Below, piece by piece: positions 1 through 4,856 of a stretch of 6,518 bases of DNA. The stretch's first letter is position 1, and every line of letters begins with the position of its first letter. Under the pieces are notes generated by a model. It was not told where the DNA came from and did not search any database. It saw nothing but the letters and a program-made list of their open reading frames with translations. Location: the NCBI GenBank assembly GCA_900550775.1, contig URTH01000104.1, positions 1-6,518 of the forward strand. The letters run 5' to 3'. Source of the stretch: an uncultured Eubacteriales bacterium. Its GTDB lineage: Bacteria > Bacillota > Clostridia > Monoglobales > Monoglobaceae. The position numbers and the translations under genes are program-made.

Positions 1-231
1 GAAGACGCTATGTTGCGGATCGCCATCAGCGCGATCCTGTGCGCGCTGATCGCCTCCGTGCTGCTGATCAGTGCAAGACCGACATGGACAATGGTTTTGT
101 CAACGTATGCGCTGGGGCTGCCTTTTGATCTGATCCACGCGGCGTCAACGGTGTTCTTTTTGTATTTTGCGGCAGAGCCGATGTGTGAAAAAATCGAGCG
201 AGTCAAAAGAAAATACGGACTTTTGGAATAA
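1..231 (+). CDS. C-terminal part of a membrane protein, probably ECF-transporter S component (5' end outside window)
   Basis: The frame is open from the first base, so the gene starts upstream and only about 76 C-terminal residues are seen. They hold two hydrophobic segments: one just after the internal Met at base 10 (LRIAISAILCALIASVLLI) and a second around LGLPFDLIHAASTVFFLYFA. A charged cytoplasmic-looking tail with the text EKIERVKRKYGLLE follows. From family knowledge, a G-[IL]-P-F-D-[LI]-I-H-A motif in the last membrane helix followed by a basic tail is typical of the C-terminus of substrate-binding S components of energy-coupling factor (ECF) vitamin transporters. The substrate cannot be told from this fragment. 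The Met at base 10 lacks a ribosome binding site in view and is most likely internal. No clear terminator follows the TAA stop. It could instead be another small multi-helix membrane protein. Confidence 0.65.
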   Translation, partial: EDAMLRIAISAILCALIASVLLISARPTWTMVLSTYALGLPFDLIHAASTVFFLYFAAEPMCEKIERVKRKYGLLE

Positions 232-307
232 GAAAAACCGATCGAAAAGTCCGGTAAAATAAAAATCGTGCACAAAATGCGTGAAAACGTCTTTTCGTCA
301 AAAGGTT

Positions 308-336
308 TTGAATTTTGGAAATCAACGGTGTATAAT
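308..336 (+). promoter_or_regulatory. Sigma-A promoter of the small hydrophobic peptide mRNA
   Basis: TTGAAT (308-313), a 17-base spacer and a perfect TATAAT (331-336) form a near-consensus sigma-A promoter. Transcription would start near 343 and give a leader of about 90 bases before the ATG at 434. It matches consensus at 10 of 12 positions. Confidence 0.75.
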
Positions 337-395
337 ACGAGTTGTCAGAGTAATCCGACAGGCAGTTCGGGAATGAACATTCCGTGGACGGCCCG

Positions 396-425
396 CCCCA
401 ACCCCATTACATAATGGAAAGGGGG
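396..425 (+). promoter_or_regulatory. Leader stem-loop that sequesters the toxin Shine-Dalgarno
   Basis: In the 5' leader, CCATT (404-408) pairs with AATGG (413-417) around the loop ACAT. Outside this, CCCC (396-399) can pair with GGGG (421-424), which is the core of the ribosome binding site AAAGGGGGTG. An alternative pairing uses CCCC 402-405 with the same G run. Either fold hides the ribosome binding site of the 24-residue ORF. Translation limited by leader structure is typical of type I toxin mRNAs. Pairings were found by eye, with no energy calculation. Confidence 0.55.
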
Positions 426-433
426 TGTTGCTT

Positions 434-508
434 ATGGGAAAGACTATATTCAGAGCATTGTTTTTTACAATTATCTTTATGATAGTTTTTACTATAAAAG
501 CAAGTTAG
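434..508 (+). CDS. 24-residue hydrophobic peptide, putative type I toxin
   Basis: A small ORF of 24 codons with ATG at 434 and TAG at 506-508. It is preceded by a strong purine-rich ribosome binding site (AAAGGGGGTG, 418-427) at good spacing. The peptide starts MGKTIFRALFF and ends FTIKAS. Lys3 and Arg7 precede a Phe/Ile-rich hydrophobic stretch (about residues 8-21) and Lys22 follows it, so it looks like a single short transmembrane helix. It has its own promoter, a structured leader, its own terminator, and an opposing consensus promoter that would make an antisense RNA over its 3' end. Known type I toxins of Gram-positives (TxpA/BsrG, Fst, the holin-like Hol_Tox group) are short single-helix membrane peptides with this layout. 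I do not recognise this sequence as a specific family member, and toxicity is inferred. The alternative is a small regulatory membrane peptide. Confidence 0.68.
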   Translation: MGKTIFRALFFTIIFMIVFTIKAS

Positions 509-540
509 TCGCCCACACCGTCAAATGTAGCGACTAACTT
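495..540 (-). terminator. Hairpin at the toxin stop codon, likely antitoxin RNA terminator
   Basis: AAGTTAGTCGC (502-512) pairs perfectly with GCGACTAACTT (530-540), giving 11 bp with a 17-base loop. Read on the minus strand the stem is followed by GCTTTTAT (501-494), a short U-rich tail. On the plus strand the stem contains the toxin's TAG stop codon, so the same hairpin also structures the toxin mRNA and could shape its interaction with the antisense RNA. The tail is weak for a terminator. Confidence 0.5.
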
Positions 541-553
541 TTAGTTCATATTT

Positions 554-582
554 GGCGAGCCGTTCAAACGGACCGCCTTTTT
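554..582 (+). terminator. Rho-independent terminator of the toxin mRNA
   Basis: GGCG (554-557) pairs with CGCC (574-577). After a two-by-two internal mismatch, CCGT (560-563) pairs with ACGG (568-571). Five Ts follow directly (578-582). The toxin transcript would end here at about 240 nt. The predicted antisense start (near 584) lies right at this U tract, so the two RNAs would overlap exactly at their ends. Confidence 0.7.
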
Positions 583-590
583 CTATTATC

Positions 591-619
591 ATTATACATC
601 TGAAAATCGATTTTGTCAA
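591..619 (-). promoter_or_regulatory. Perfect-consensus sigma-A promoter for the antisense RNA
   Basis: Read on the minus strand, TTGACA (619-614), a 17-base spacer and TATAAT (596-591) match the sigma-A consensus at all twelve positions with optimal spacing. An A/T tract (629-640) lies just upstream of the -35 box and may act as an UP element. No coding region follows within reach leftward, so the product is non-coding. A strong constitutive antisense promoter is expected for a type I antitoxin. Confidence 0.8.
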
Positions 620-854
620 CCGTGTGCCTAACAAAAATTTCATACTTGCAAGCAGACAGGGTTTTGACAGGAAACACCTTATATTATGCAAAGCGTTAAA
701 ACCTCACACATACGAAAACACGCATATCACCGTAAAAAGTGATATGCGTGTTTTGCTTTACAGCCTGTCCGTCGGCGGAATTTCATCATTCGCGCATCAC
801 ACAAGCCGTTTCATAGCGTTTTATTGCGAAACTGCATCCTAAAAGCGTGCATTC
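620..854. other. Gap between the peptide locus and rpmB, no gene seen
   Basis: Together with the preceding non-coding part this makes about 350 bases without a protein gene. Apart from the hairpin at 715-754 I find no RNA gene, no ORF with a ribosome binding site and no repeat. About 100 bases (755-854) separate the rpmB stop from its presumed terminator, a longer 3' UTR than usual for a small ribosomal protein gene. No fold in that stretch stood out. Confidence 0.5.
715..754. terminator. Perfect 16-bp hairpin, probably bidirectional terminator
   Basis: AAAACACGCATATCAC (715-730) pairs without mismatch with GTGATATGCGTGTTTT (739-754) around the loop CGTAAAAA. The A-rich arm on one side and T-rich arm on the other give a U tract in either direction. 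It lies downstream of rpmB (minus strand), which it most likely terminates. It would also stop read-through from the left. Confidence 0.75.
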
Positions 855-1043
855 CTATACAGCGCGGTTAACCTTGCCGGATCTAAGACATCTGGTGCAA
901 GCATACACTTTTTTAGGGGTACCGTCAACAATTGCTCTAACCCGTCTGATGTTGGGCTTCCAAGCTTTGTTGGCCCGTCTGTGAGAGTGAGAAACCTTAA
1001 TACCAAAGGTAACGCCCTTGCCGCAAACTTCACATTTTGCCAT
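855..1043 (-). CDS. rpmB: 50S ribosomal protein L28
   Basis: A complete 62-residue protein with the L28 hallmarks: N-terminal MAKCEVCGKG, then VSHSHRRANKAWKPNIRRV, and C-terminal CTRCLRSGKV. L28 is a structural protein of the large ribosomal subunit. Cysteines 4, 7, 49 and 52 form two CxxC pairs, the zinc-ribbon (C+) form. Some bacteria also carry a cysteine-free paralogue used when zinc is scarce, which is not in this window. The start is well supported: GGAGGTG (1051-1057 on the plus-strand scale) lies seven bases upstream of the ATG. The gene is monocistronic, with a promoter at 1090-1118 and a terminator at 715-754, and is divergent from hprK. Length and residues are normal for the family. 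Confidence 0.98.
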   Translation of the reverse strand: MAKCEVCGKGVTFGIKVSHSHRRANKAWKPNIRRVRAIVDGTPKKVYACTRCLRSGKVNRAV

Positions 1044-1089
1044 ATAGATACACCTCCTTAACAGTGCAAAACTAAATTCAACTCGAACT

Positions 1090-1118
1090 ATTATACCAGA
1101 AACTTGTCAAGATTGCAA
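1090..1118 (-). promoter_or_regulatory. rpmB promoter
   Basis: On the minus strand, TTGCAA (1118-1113), a 17-base spacer and TATAAT (1095-1090) preceded by TGG form an extended -10 sigma-A promoter. The start would be near 1083, about 40 bases before the ATG. An A/T-rich run (about 1119-1150) directly upstream of the -35 looks like an UP element, fitting a strongly expressed ribosomal protein gene. A TTGACA inside the spacer is only nine bases from the -10 and is too close to serve as the -35. Confidence 0.75.
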
Positions 1119-1198
1119 GTGTTTTTTAAAAAAATAATCGAAAATTTTTCCGACGCCTGCGCAGCACGAAAACTTGTGAAAATTTCCGCGGATATCCC

Positions 1199-1227
1199 TT
1201 GCAAAAGACGGGTATTCATAGTATAAT
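1199..1227 (+). promoter_or_regulatory. Promoter of the hprK-whiA operon
   Basis: TTGCAA (1199-1204), a 17-base spacer and TATAAT (1222-1227) form a good sigma-A promoter. Transcription should start near 1234, giving a leader of about 55 bases to the hprK ATG. No other convincing promoter was seen within the downstream gene cluster, so this may drive the whole cluster. Confidence 0.7.
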
Positions 1228-1249
1228 GGGAATGATAAAATAGATGGGG

Positions 1250-1269
1250 TGTATGCAATAGCGCATACA
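1250..1269 (+). other. Small leader hairpin before hprK
   Basis: TGTATGC (1250-1256) pairs with GCATACA (1263-1269) around a six-base loop, giving 7 bp. It ends about six bases before the hprK ribosome binding site AGAGGTG (1275-1281). It has no U tract, so it is not a terminator. It may protect the 5' end or tune translation. Role unknown. Confidence 0.45.
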
Positions 1270-1288
1270 TAAAAAGAGGTGTCATACT

Positions 1289-2227
1289 ATGGAAAACTTC
1301 AGCGTAGAACTGAATAAAGTTGTAAGTGAGATGAAGCTGGAGAAGCTCTATTACCCGGAACGTGAAATTCTGATCGAAACGGCAGATTTAAACCGTCCCG
1401 GATTGCAGCTTACCGGTTTTTTTGATTATTTTGATCCGATGCGGATTCAGGTCTTTGGTATGGTAGAAAATACCTATCTTGCCACGCTGACCTCCGAGGA
1501 GCGGTATCAGTGCTTAAAGCATTTGTTTGAAAAGCATGTCACCGCGGTGGTGCTGACCCGAAACGGCAATGCCTCGCCGGAGATGATGATGCTGGCGCAG
1601 GAATTTGATATTCCCGTTTTGCGATCGCCGCATTCAACCTCTTATTTTACCAGTACGCTCAACGCATACCTGAACGTAGAGCTTGCGCCGAGAATCACCC
1701 GGCACGGGGTGTTGGTTGAGGTCTACGGCCAGGGCGTTTTGATTATGGGCGACAGCGGCGTGGGAAAGAGTGAGGCCGCTGTGGAGCTGATTAAGCGCGG
1801 CCACCGTCTGGTTGCCGACGACGCGGTAGAAATCAAAAAGGTGTCGTCAAAATCCCTGGTTGGCTTTTCGCCGGACATTATACGGCACTTTATTGAGATC
1901 CGCGGTATCGGGATTGTTGACGTAAAAAACATCTTTGGTATGGGCGCCGTAAAGGAATCGGAAAAGATTGATCTGATTATTCATCTGGAGGCGTGGGAGC
2001 ACGGAAAGCAGTATGACCGTCTGGGTCTGGTCGATGAGTACACCAATATTTTGGGGCTTGATATTCCGTCCCTGACGATTCCGGTGCGGCCGGGGCGTAA
2101 CCTTGCCGTGATTTTTGAGGTTGCCGCGATGAATAACCGCCAGAAGAAGCTGGGCTATAACGCCGCAGAGGAATTAAACCGCAGAATTTCGGAGCATGTC
2201 GGCGGTGCGTTCGGCGCAAACGGCTGA
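1289..2227 (+). CDS. hprK: HPr kinase/phosphorylase
   Basis: This bifunctional enzyme phosphorylates HPr on Ser46 with ATP or pyrophosphate and reverses the reaction by phosphorolysis. It is the carbon-status sensor for CcpA-dependent catabolite repression in Gram-positives and acts in the cytoplasm as a hexamer. The protein has 312 residues, the usual length. It shows an N-terminal HprK domain (about 1-130), His139 in RHGVLVEVYG, a Walker A loop GDSGVGKS (154-161), the acidic pair Asp177-Asp178, and the family signature EIRGIGIVDVKNIFGMGAV (about 203-221). It also has the C-terminal VRPGRN stretch (266-271). All expected active-site elements are present. The ATG at 1289 follows AGAGGTG at good spacing. 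It is the first gene of the plus-strand operon. Its substrate HPr is not encoded in the visible part; in related genomes a ptsH or crh gene often follows whiA. Confidence 0.97.
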   Translation: MENFSVELNKVVSEMKLEKLYYPEREILIETADLNRPGLQLTGFFDYFDPMRIQVFGMVENTYLATLTSEERYQCLKHLFEKHVTAVVLTRNGNASPEMMMLAQEFDIPVLRSPHSTSYFTSTLNAYLNVELAPRITRHGVLVEVYGQGVLIMGDSGVGKSEAAVELIKRGHRLVADDAVEIKKVSSKSLVGFSPDIIRHFIEIRGIGIVDVKNIFGMGAVKESEKIDLIIHLEAWEHGKQYDRLGLVDEYTNILGLDIPSLTIPVRPGRNLAVIFEVAAMNNRQKKLGYNAAEELNRRISEHVGGAFGANG

Positions 2228-2302
2228 GAAGCGCCGCAAAAAGTGCACGGCGAACGGACAGAGAACATAGACAGAAGGAAGTAAGAAAAGAGGGGAACTT
2301 GC

Positions 2303-3028
2303 ATGAAAATATTGACAGATACGCATACCCACACAAACTGCAGCGACCACGCCTTTAGCACCGTGGCGGAAAATCTGGCGATGGCAAAGCGGCGCGGTCT
2401 GGATCTGATCTGCATGACAGACCACGCGCCGGCGATCCCGGATGCACCGCATATATGGCATTTCAGTACCATGCACGATCTGCCGAAGGAGGTTGACGGC
2501 GTGCGGCTGCTCAAGGGAATCGAGGCAAATGTTTTGGATGATGAGGGACATTTGGATGTTCCGAAATCCGTGCAGGAAGGGGCGGATATGATGATCGCGT
2601 CCATGCATACGCCGTGCTATCACAGCACGTCAAAGGAGGCGCATACCGCCGCCTGGCTGAACGTGATTCAAAATCCGTATGTTACCATATTGGGGCATAC
2701 CGGGGATCAGAGATTTGACTTTGACCACGAGACGGTCATTGCTGCAGCAAAGAAAGCCAATAAATGTATCGAGATTAACAACCATTCCTTTGAGGCACGT
2801 GCCGGCAGCCGTGAGAATTGCCGCGATATTGCGCTGATCTGCAAAAAGCTGGGCGCAAAAATCGTTGTCAGCTCGGACGCGCACAACTGTTATCAGATCG
2901 GCATATTCGACCACGCGATCGCCATGCTGGAGGAAATCGACTTCCCGGAGGAATTGATTATGAATGTGAACGGGGCGCGGTTTCTTGCCTTTTTAAAGGA
3001 ATTTCACAGTAGGGAGGCGGCCGGATGA
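2303..3028 (+). CDS. PHP-domain phosphoesterase, YcdX-like
   Basis: A 241-residue protein covering a whole PHP (polymerase and histidinol phosphatase) metal-dependent hydrolase domain. Metal ligands are visible in order: His8 and His10 in DTHTHT, His16 (SDH), Asp40-His41 (TDH), Glu74 (GIEAN), His102 (SMH), His132 (GHTGD), and Asp192 with His194 (SDAH). This pattern and length match the YcdX group, which binds three zinc ions and has phosphatase activity in vitro. The physiological substrate of the group is not firmly known. The ATG at 2303 follows AAGAGGGG. The gene starts 75 bases after hprK, with no promoter or terminator seen between them. Its stop overlaps the murB start, implying translational coupling. 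The location suggests a task in sugar-phosphate or envelope metabolism, but that is inference. It is not the histidinol phosphatase of a his operon by context. Confidence 0.9.
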   Translation: MKILTDTHTHTNCSDHAFSTVAENLAMAKRRGLDLICMTDHAPAIPDAPHIWHFSTMHDLPKEVDGVRLLKGIEANVLDDEGHLDVPKSVQEGADMMIASMHTPCYHSTSKEAHTAAWLNVIQNPYVTILGHTGDQRFDFDHETVIAAAKKANKCIEINNHSFEARAGSRENCRDIALICKKLGAKIVVSSDAHNCYQIGIFDHAIAMLEEIDFPEELIMNVNGARFLAFLKEFHSREAAG

Positions 3029-3942
3029 TTGCAGATACAGTGGTACGCCTGGTCTCTGAGATTGTCGGCCCCTGCATGGTAAAGGTGGGAGAGCCGATGA
3101 GCAGGCATACAACCTTTCGGGCAGGCGGCAATGCCGATTTGTGGATTGAACCGTCGGAAACCGGCGAGATCCGTGCGGTATGCAAGCTGCTGCGGCAGCT
3201 TAAGATTCCCTATATGTTTTTGGGGAACGGTTCAAACGTGCTGGTGGGTGACCGCGGCATCCGCGGCGCCGTAATCAGCCTTGGCAACGCCTATGCCGAC
3301 TGCACGGCGGAGGGAAACATAATCCGTGCCCAGGCAGGGATTAAACTGTCAAGACTTGCAAACTATGCCCTCGGAAACGCGCTGACCGGGCTGGAGTTTG
3401 CCGCGGGGATACCGGGGACGCTGGGCGGTGCCTTATATATGAATGCCGGCGCCTATGACGGAGAGATGAAACAAATTGTAAGCAGCGTGCAGTACCTGGA
3501 TGAGAAGAACATGCTGCAGACGCTTGCGGCAAAGGATTTGGAATTTGGTTATCGAAAGAGTGTTTTTATGCAGCACCCGGATTGGGTTATCCTGGGGGCA
3601 GATATGACGCTCTGCGAGGGAGACACGGCGCAAATCCGCGCGAAGATGGACGATCTGGCAAAGCGGCGGAAAGAAAAGCAGCCGCTGCAGTATCCGAGCG
3701 CAGGGAGTACCTTCCGCCGCCCGGAGGGGTATTTTGCAGGCAAGCTGATTCAGGACGCCGGGCTGATGGGGCTGCGCGTCGGCGGCGCATCCGTTTCGAC
3801 CAAGCATGCCGGGTTTATTGTCAACGACCAAAATGCGACTGCGGCGGAAATCCGCACGCTGATTGAGACGGTACAAAATAAGGTGGAAGAAAAATTCGGG
3901 GTACGCCTTATGCCGGAGGTTCGGTTTTTAGGGGAATTTTAA
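3025..3942 (+). CDS. murB: UDP-N-acetylenolpyruvoylglucosamine reductase
   Basis: MurB reduces UDP-GlcNAc-enolpyruvate to UDP-N-acetylmuramate with NADPH and FAD, the second committed cytoplasmic step of peptidoglycan precursor synthesis. The 305-residue protein has the FAD-binding elements HTTFRAGGNADL (28-39), FLGNGSNVLV (65-74) and GLEFAAGIPGTLGGALYMNA (122-141). The GYRKS motif (175-179) marks the shorter type II MurB found in Bacillus-like organisms. The catalytic Ser228 lies in AGSTFRRP, and Glu298 in MPEVRF near the C-terminus is the other expected catalytic acid. The ATG overlaps the PHP stop (ATGA, 3025-3028) and is preceded by GGGAGG (3012-3017), so the start is secure. It lies 33 bases before rapZ. 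The gene is complete and of usual length. Confidence 0.97.
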   Translation: MIADTVVRLVSEIVGPCMVKVGEPMSRHTTFRAGGNADLWIEPSETGEIRAVCKLLRQLKIPYMFLGNGSNVLVGDRGIRGAVISLGNAYADCTAEGNIIRAQAGIKLSRLANYALGNALTGLEFAAGIPGTLGGALYMNAGAYDGEMKQIVSSVQYLDEKNMLQTLAAKDLEFGYRKSVFMQHPDWVILGADMTLCEGDTAQIRAKMDDLAKRRKEKQPLQYPSAGSTFRRPEGYFAGKLIQDAGLMGLRVGGASVSTKHAGFIVNDQNATAAEIRTLIETVQNKVEEKFGVRLMPEVRFLGEF

Positions 3943-3975
3943 TTGAGAAGTGCGTTACCAAAGAGGTGAGAAGTT

Positions 3976-4833
3976 ATGAAATTCATTATCATTACCGGGA
4001 TGAGCGGCGCCGGAAAATCCCAGGTGGTAAAGGCGCTGGAGGATTTGGGCTGCTACTGCGTGGATAATATGCCGCCGGAGCTGATCCCCAAATTTGCCGA
4101 GATTTATCATCGGTCGGCCAAGCCGCAGGATATGGCGGCCTTGGTTTGTGATATCCGGGGCGGTGACTTGTTCCGGGAACTGGACGCGAATTTAGACCAG
4201 CTTTCAGAGCTTGGCTATGATTATGAGATTTTGTTTTTGGAGGCGAGCGAGGAAGTCCTCTTAAAGCGCTATAAAGAGACAAGACGGGAGCATCCGCTCT
4301 CAATCGGCGGCCGGATCTTGGATGGGGTTCGCCGTGAGCGGACGCTTTTGGATGATATTCGCAAACGGGCAACGCACATTGTGGATACCTCCAGAATGTC
4401 CACGGCGCAGCTGAAAGCGCATATTGCCTCGATTTACGGCGGCGCAAGGGATTTTTCTATGACCATTCATGTGGTGTCCTTTGGGTTTAAGTATGGGATC
4501 CCCCTGGATGCGGATCTTGTGTTTGACGTACGCTTTTTGCCAAATCCCTTTTATATTCCCGAACTTCGGGAGCATACAGGGCTGGAAACCTGTGTGCGCG
4601 ACTACGTGATGGACTACGCACAAAGCCGGGAGTTTGTCAAAAAGCTGGTCGATATGATGGAATATTTGATTCCGCACTATGAAAAAGAAGGAAAGGCGCA
4701 GCTGGTGATCGGGATCGGCTGTACCGGAGGACACCACCGCAGCGTGACTATTGCCGAAGAACTTCATAAGCAGCTTTTGCGCAGCGGACACCATGTTTTG
4801 GCGTCGCATCGTGATATTCAAAAAGGAATTTGA
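3976..4833 (+). CDS. rapZ: RapZ/YvcJ family nucleotide-binding protein
   Basis: A 285-residue P-loop protein. In Escherichia coli RapZ is the RNase E adaptor that controls GlcN6P synthase through the sRNA GlmZ. In Bacillus the orthologue YvcJ is a nucleotide-binding protein linked to competence, and its RNA role is unclear. Visible features are Walker A GMSGAGKS (8-15), VDNMPP (29-34), ETRREHPL (101-108), then in the C-terminal domain VSFGFKYGIP (167-176), DVRFLPNP (184-191), GCTGGHHRSV (248-257) and SHRD (277-280). The protein ends soon after HRD and lacks the lysine/arginine-rich tail that binds RNA in enterobacterial RapZ, as is usual in Gram-positives. The ATG at 3976 follows AGAGGTGA (3962-3969). 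yvcK follows by 23 bases, a conserved rapZ-yvcK-whiA arrangement. Confidence 0.96.
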   Translation: MKFIIITGMSGAGKSQVVKALEDLGCYCVDNMPPELIPKFAEIYHRSAKPQDMAALVCDIRGGDLFRELDANLDQLSELGYDYEILFLEASEEVLLKRYKETRREHPLSIGGRILDGVRRERTLLDDIRKRATHIVDTSRMSTAQLKAHIASIYGGARDFSMTIHVVSFGFKYGIPLDADLVFDVRFLPNPFYIPELREHTGLETCVRDYVMDYAQSREFVKKLVDMMEYLIPHYEKEGKAQLVIGIGCTGGHHRSVTIAEELHKQLLRSGHHVLASHRDIQKGI

Positions 4834-4856
4834 CGGAGACAAAAAGGGTGGATATG

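Larger units (their letters stand above)
495..584 (-). ncRNA. Putative antisense antitoxin RNA
   Basis: The minus-strand promoter at 591-619 would start an RNA near 584 and run left. The RNA would carry the hairpin at 554-577 and then an 11-bp hairpin (502-512 with 530-540) followed by GCUUUUAU, a plausible terminator near 495. The product would be about 90 nt, fully complementary to the 3' UTR and the last four or so codons of the toxin mRNA. The end points are inferred from promoter and terminator positions. No RNA data were available. Confidence 0.6.

Noticed and set aside
216..253. Inverted repeat CGGACTTTT / AAAAGTCCG spanning the stop of the first gene
   Set aside because: The 20-base loop and lack of a following U tract on either strand make it unconvincing as a terminator.
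282..295. Partial CcpA (cre)-like site TGAAAACG upstream of the toxin promoter
   Set aside because: Only the left half matches. The right half lacks the expected symmetrical bases.
284..316. A/T-rich hairpin AAAAC-CTTTT/AAAAG-GTTTT as terminator of the membrane protein gene
   Set aside because: The stem needs a two-base bulge, is mostly A-T, the U tract is interrupted, and it overlaps the -35 of the toxin promoter.
414..482. Alternative 22-codon frame from ATG 414 overlapping the toxin ORF
   Set aside because: It has no ribosome binding site, its start lies in the leader hairpin, and the product is not a plausible membrane helix.
664..687. TTGACA (664-669) followed by TATATT/TATTAT, a possible plus-strand promoter
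   Set aside because: The spacer is only 10-12 bases, and no hexamer at a 16-18-base distance resembles a -10. Its resemblance to the toxin promoter (GGTTTTGA then a T/A box) might mark a decayed copy but is too weak to claim.
552..842. 96-residue plus-strand open frame across the toxin terminator and the 715-754 hairpin
   Set aside because: Its frame starts inside the toxin terminator region, has no ribosome binding site, reads through two hairpins and the rpmB 3' flank, and has no recognisable protein character.
2232..2252. Short CGCCG/CGGCG hairpin after hprK
   Set aside because: Five base pairs with an 11-base loop and no U tract, so not a terminator. Nothing else supports a function.
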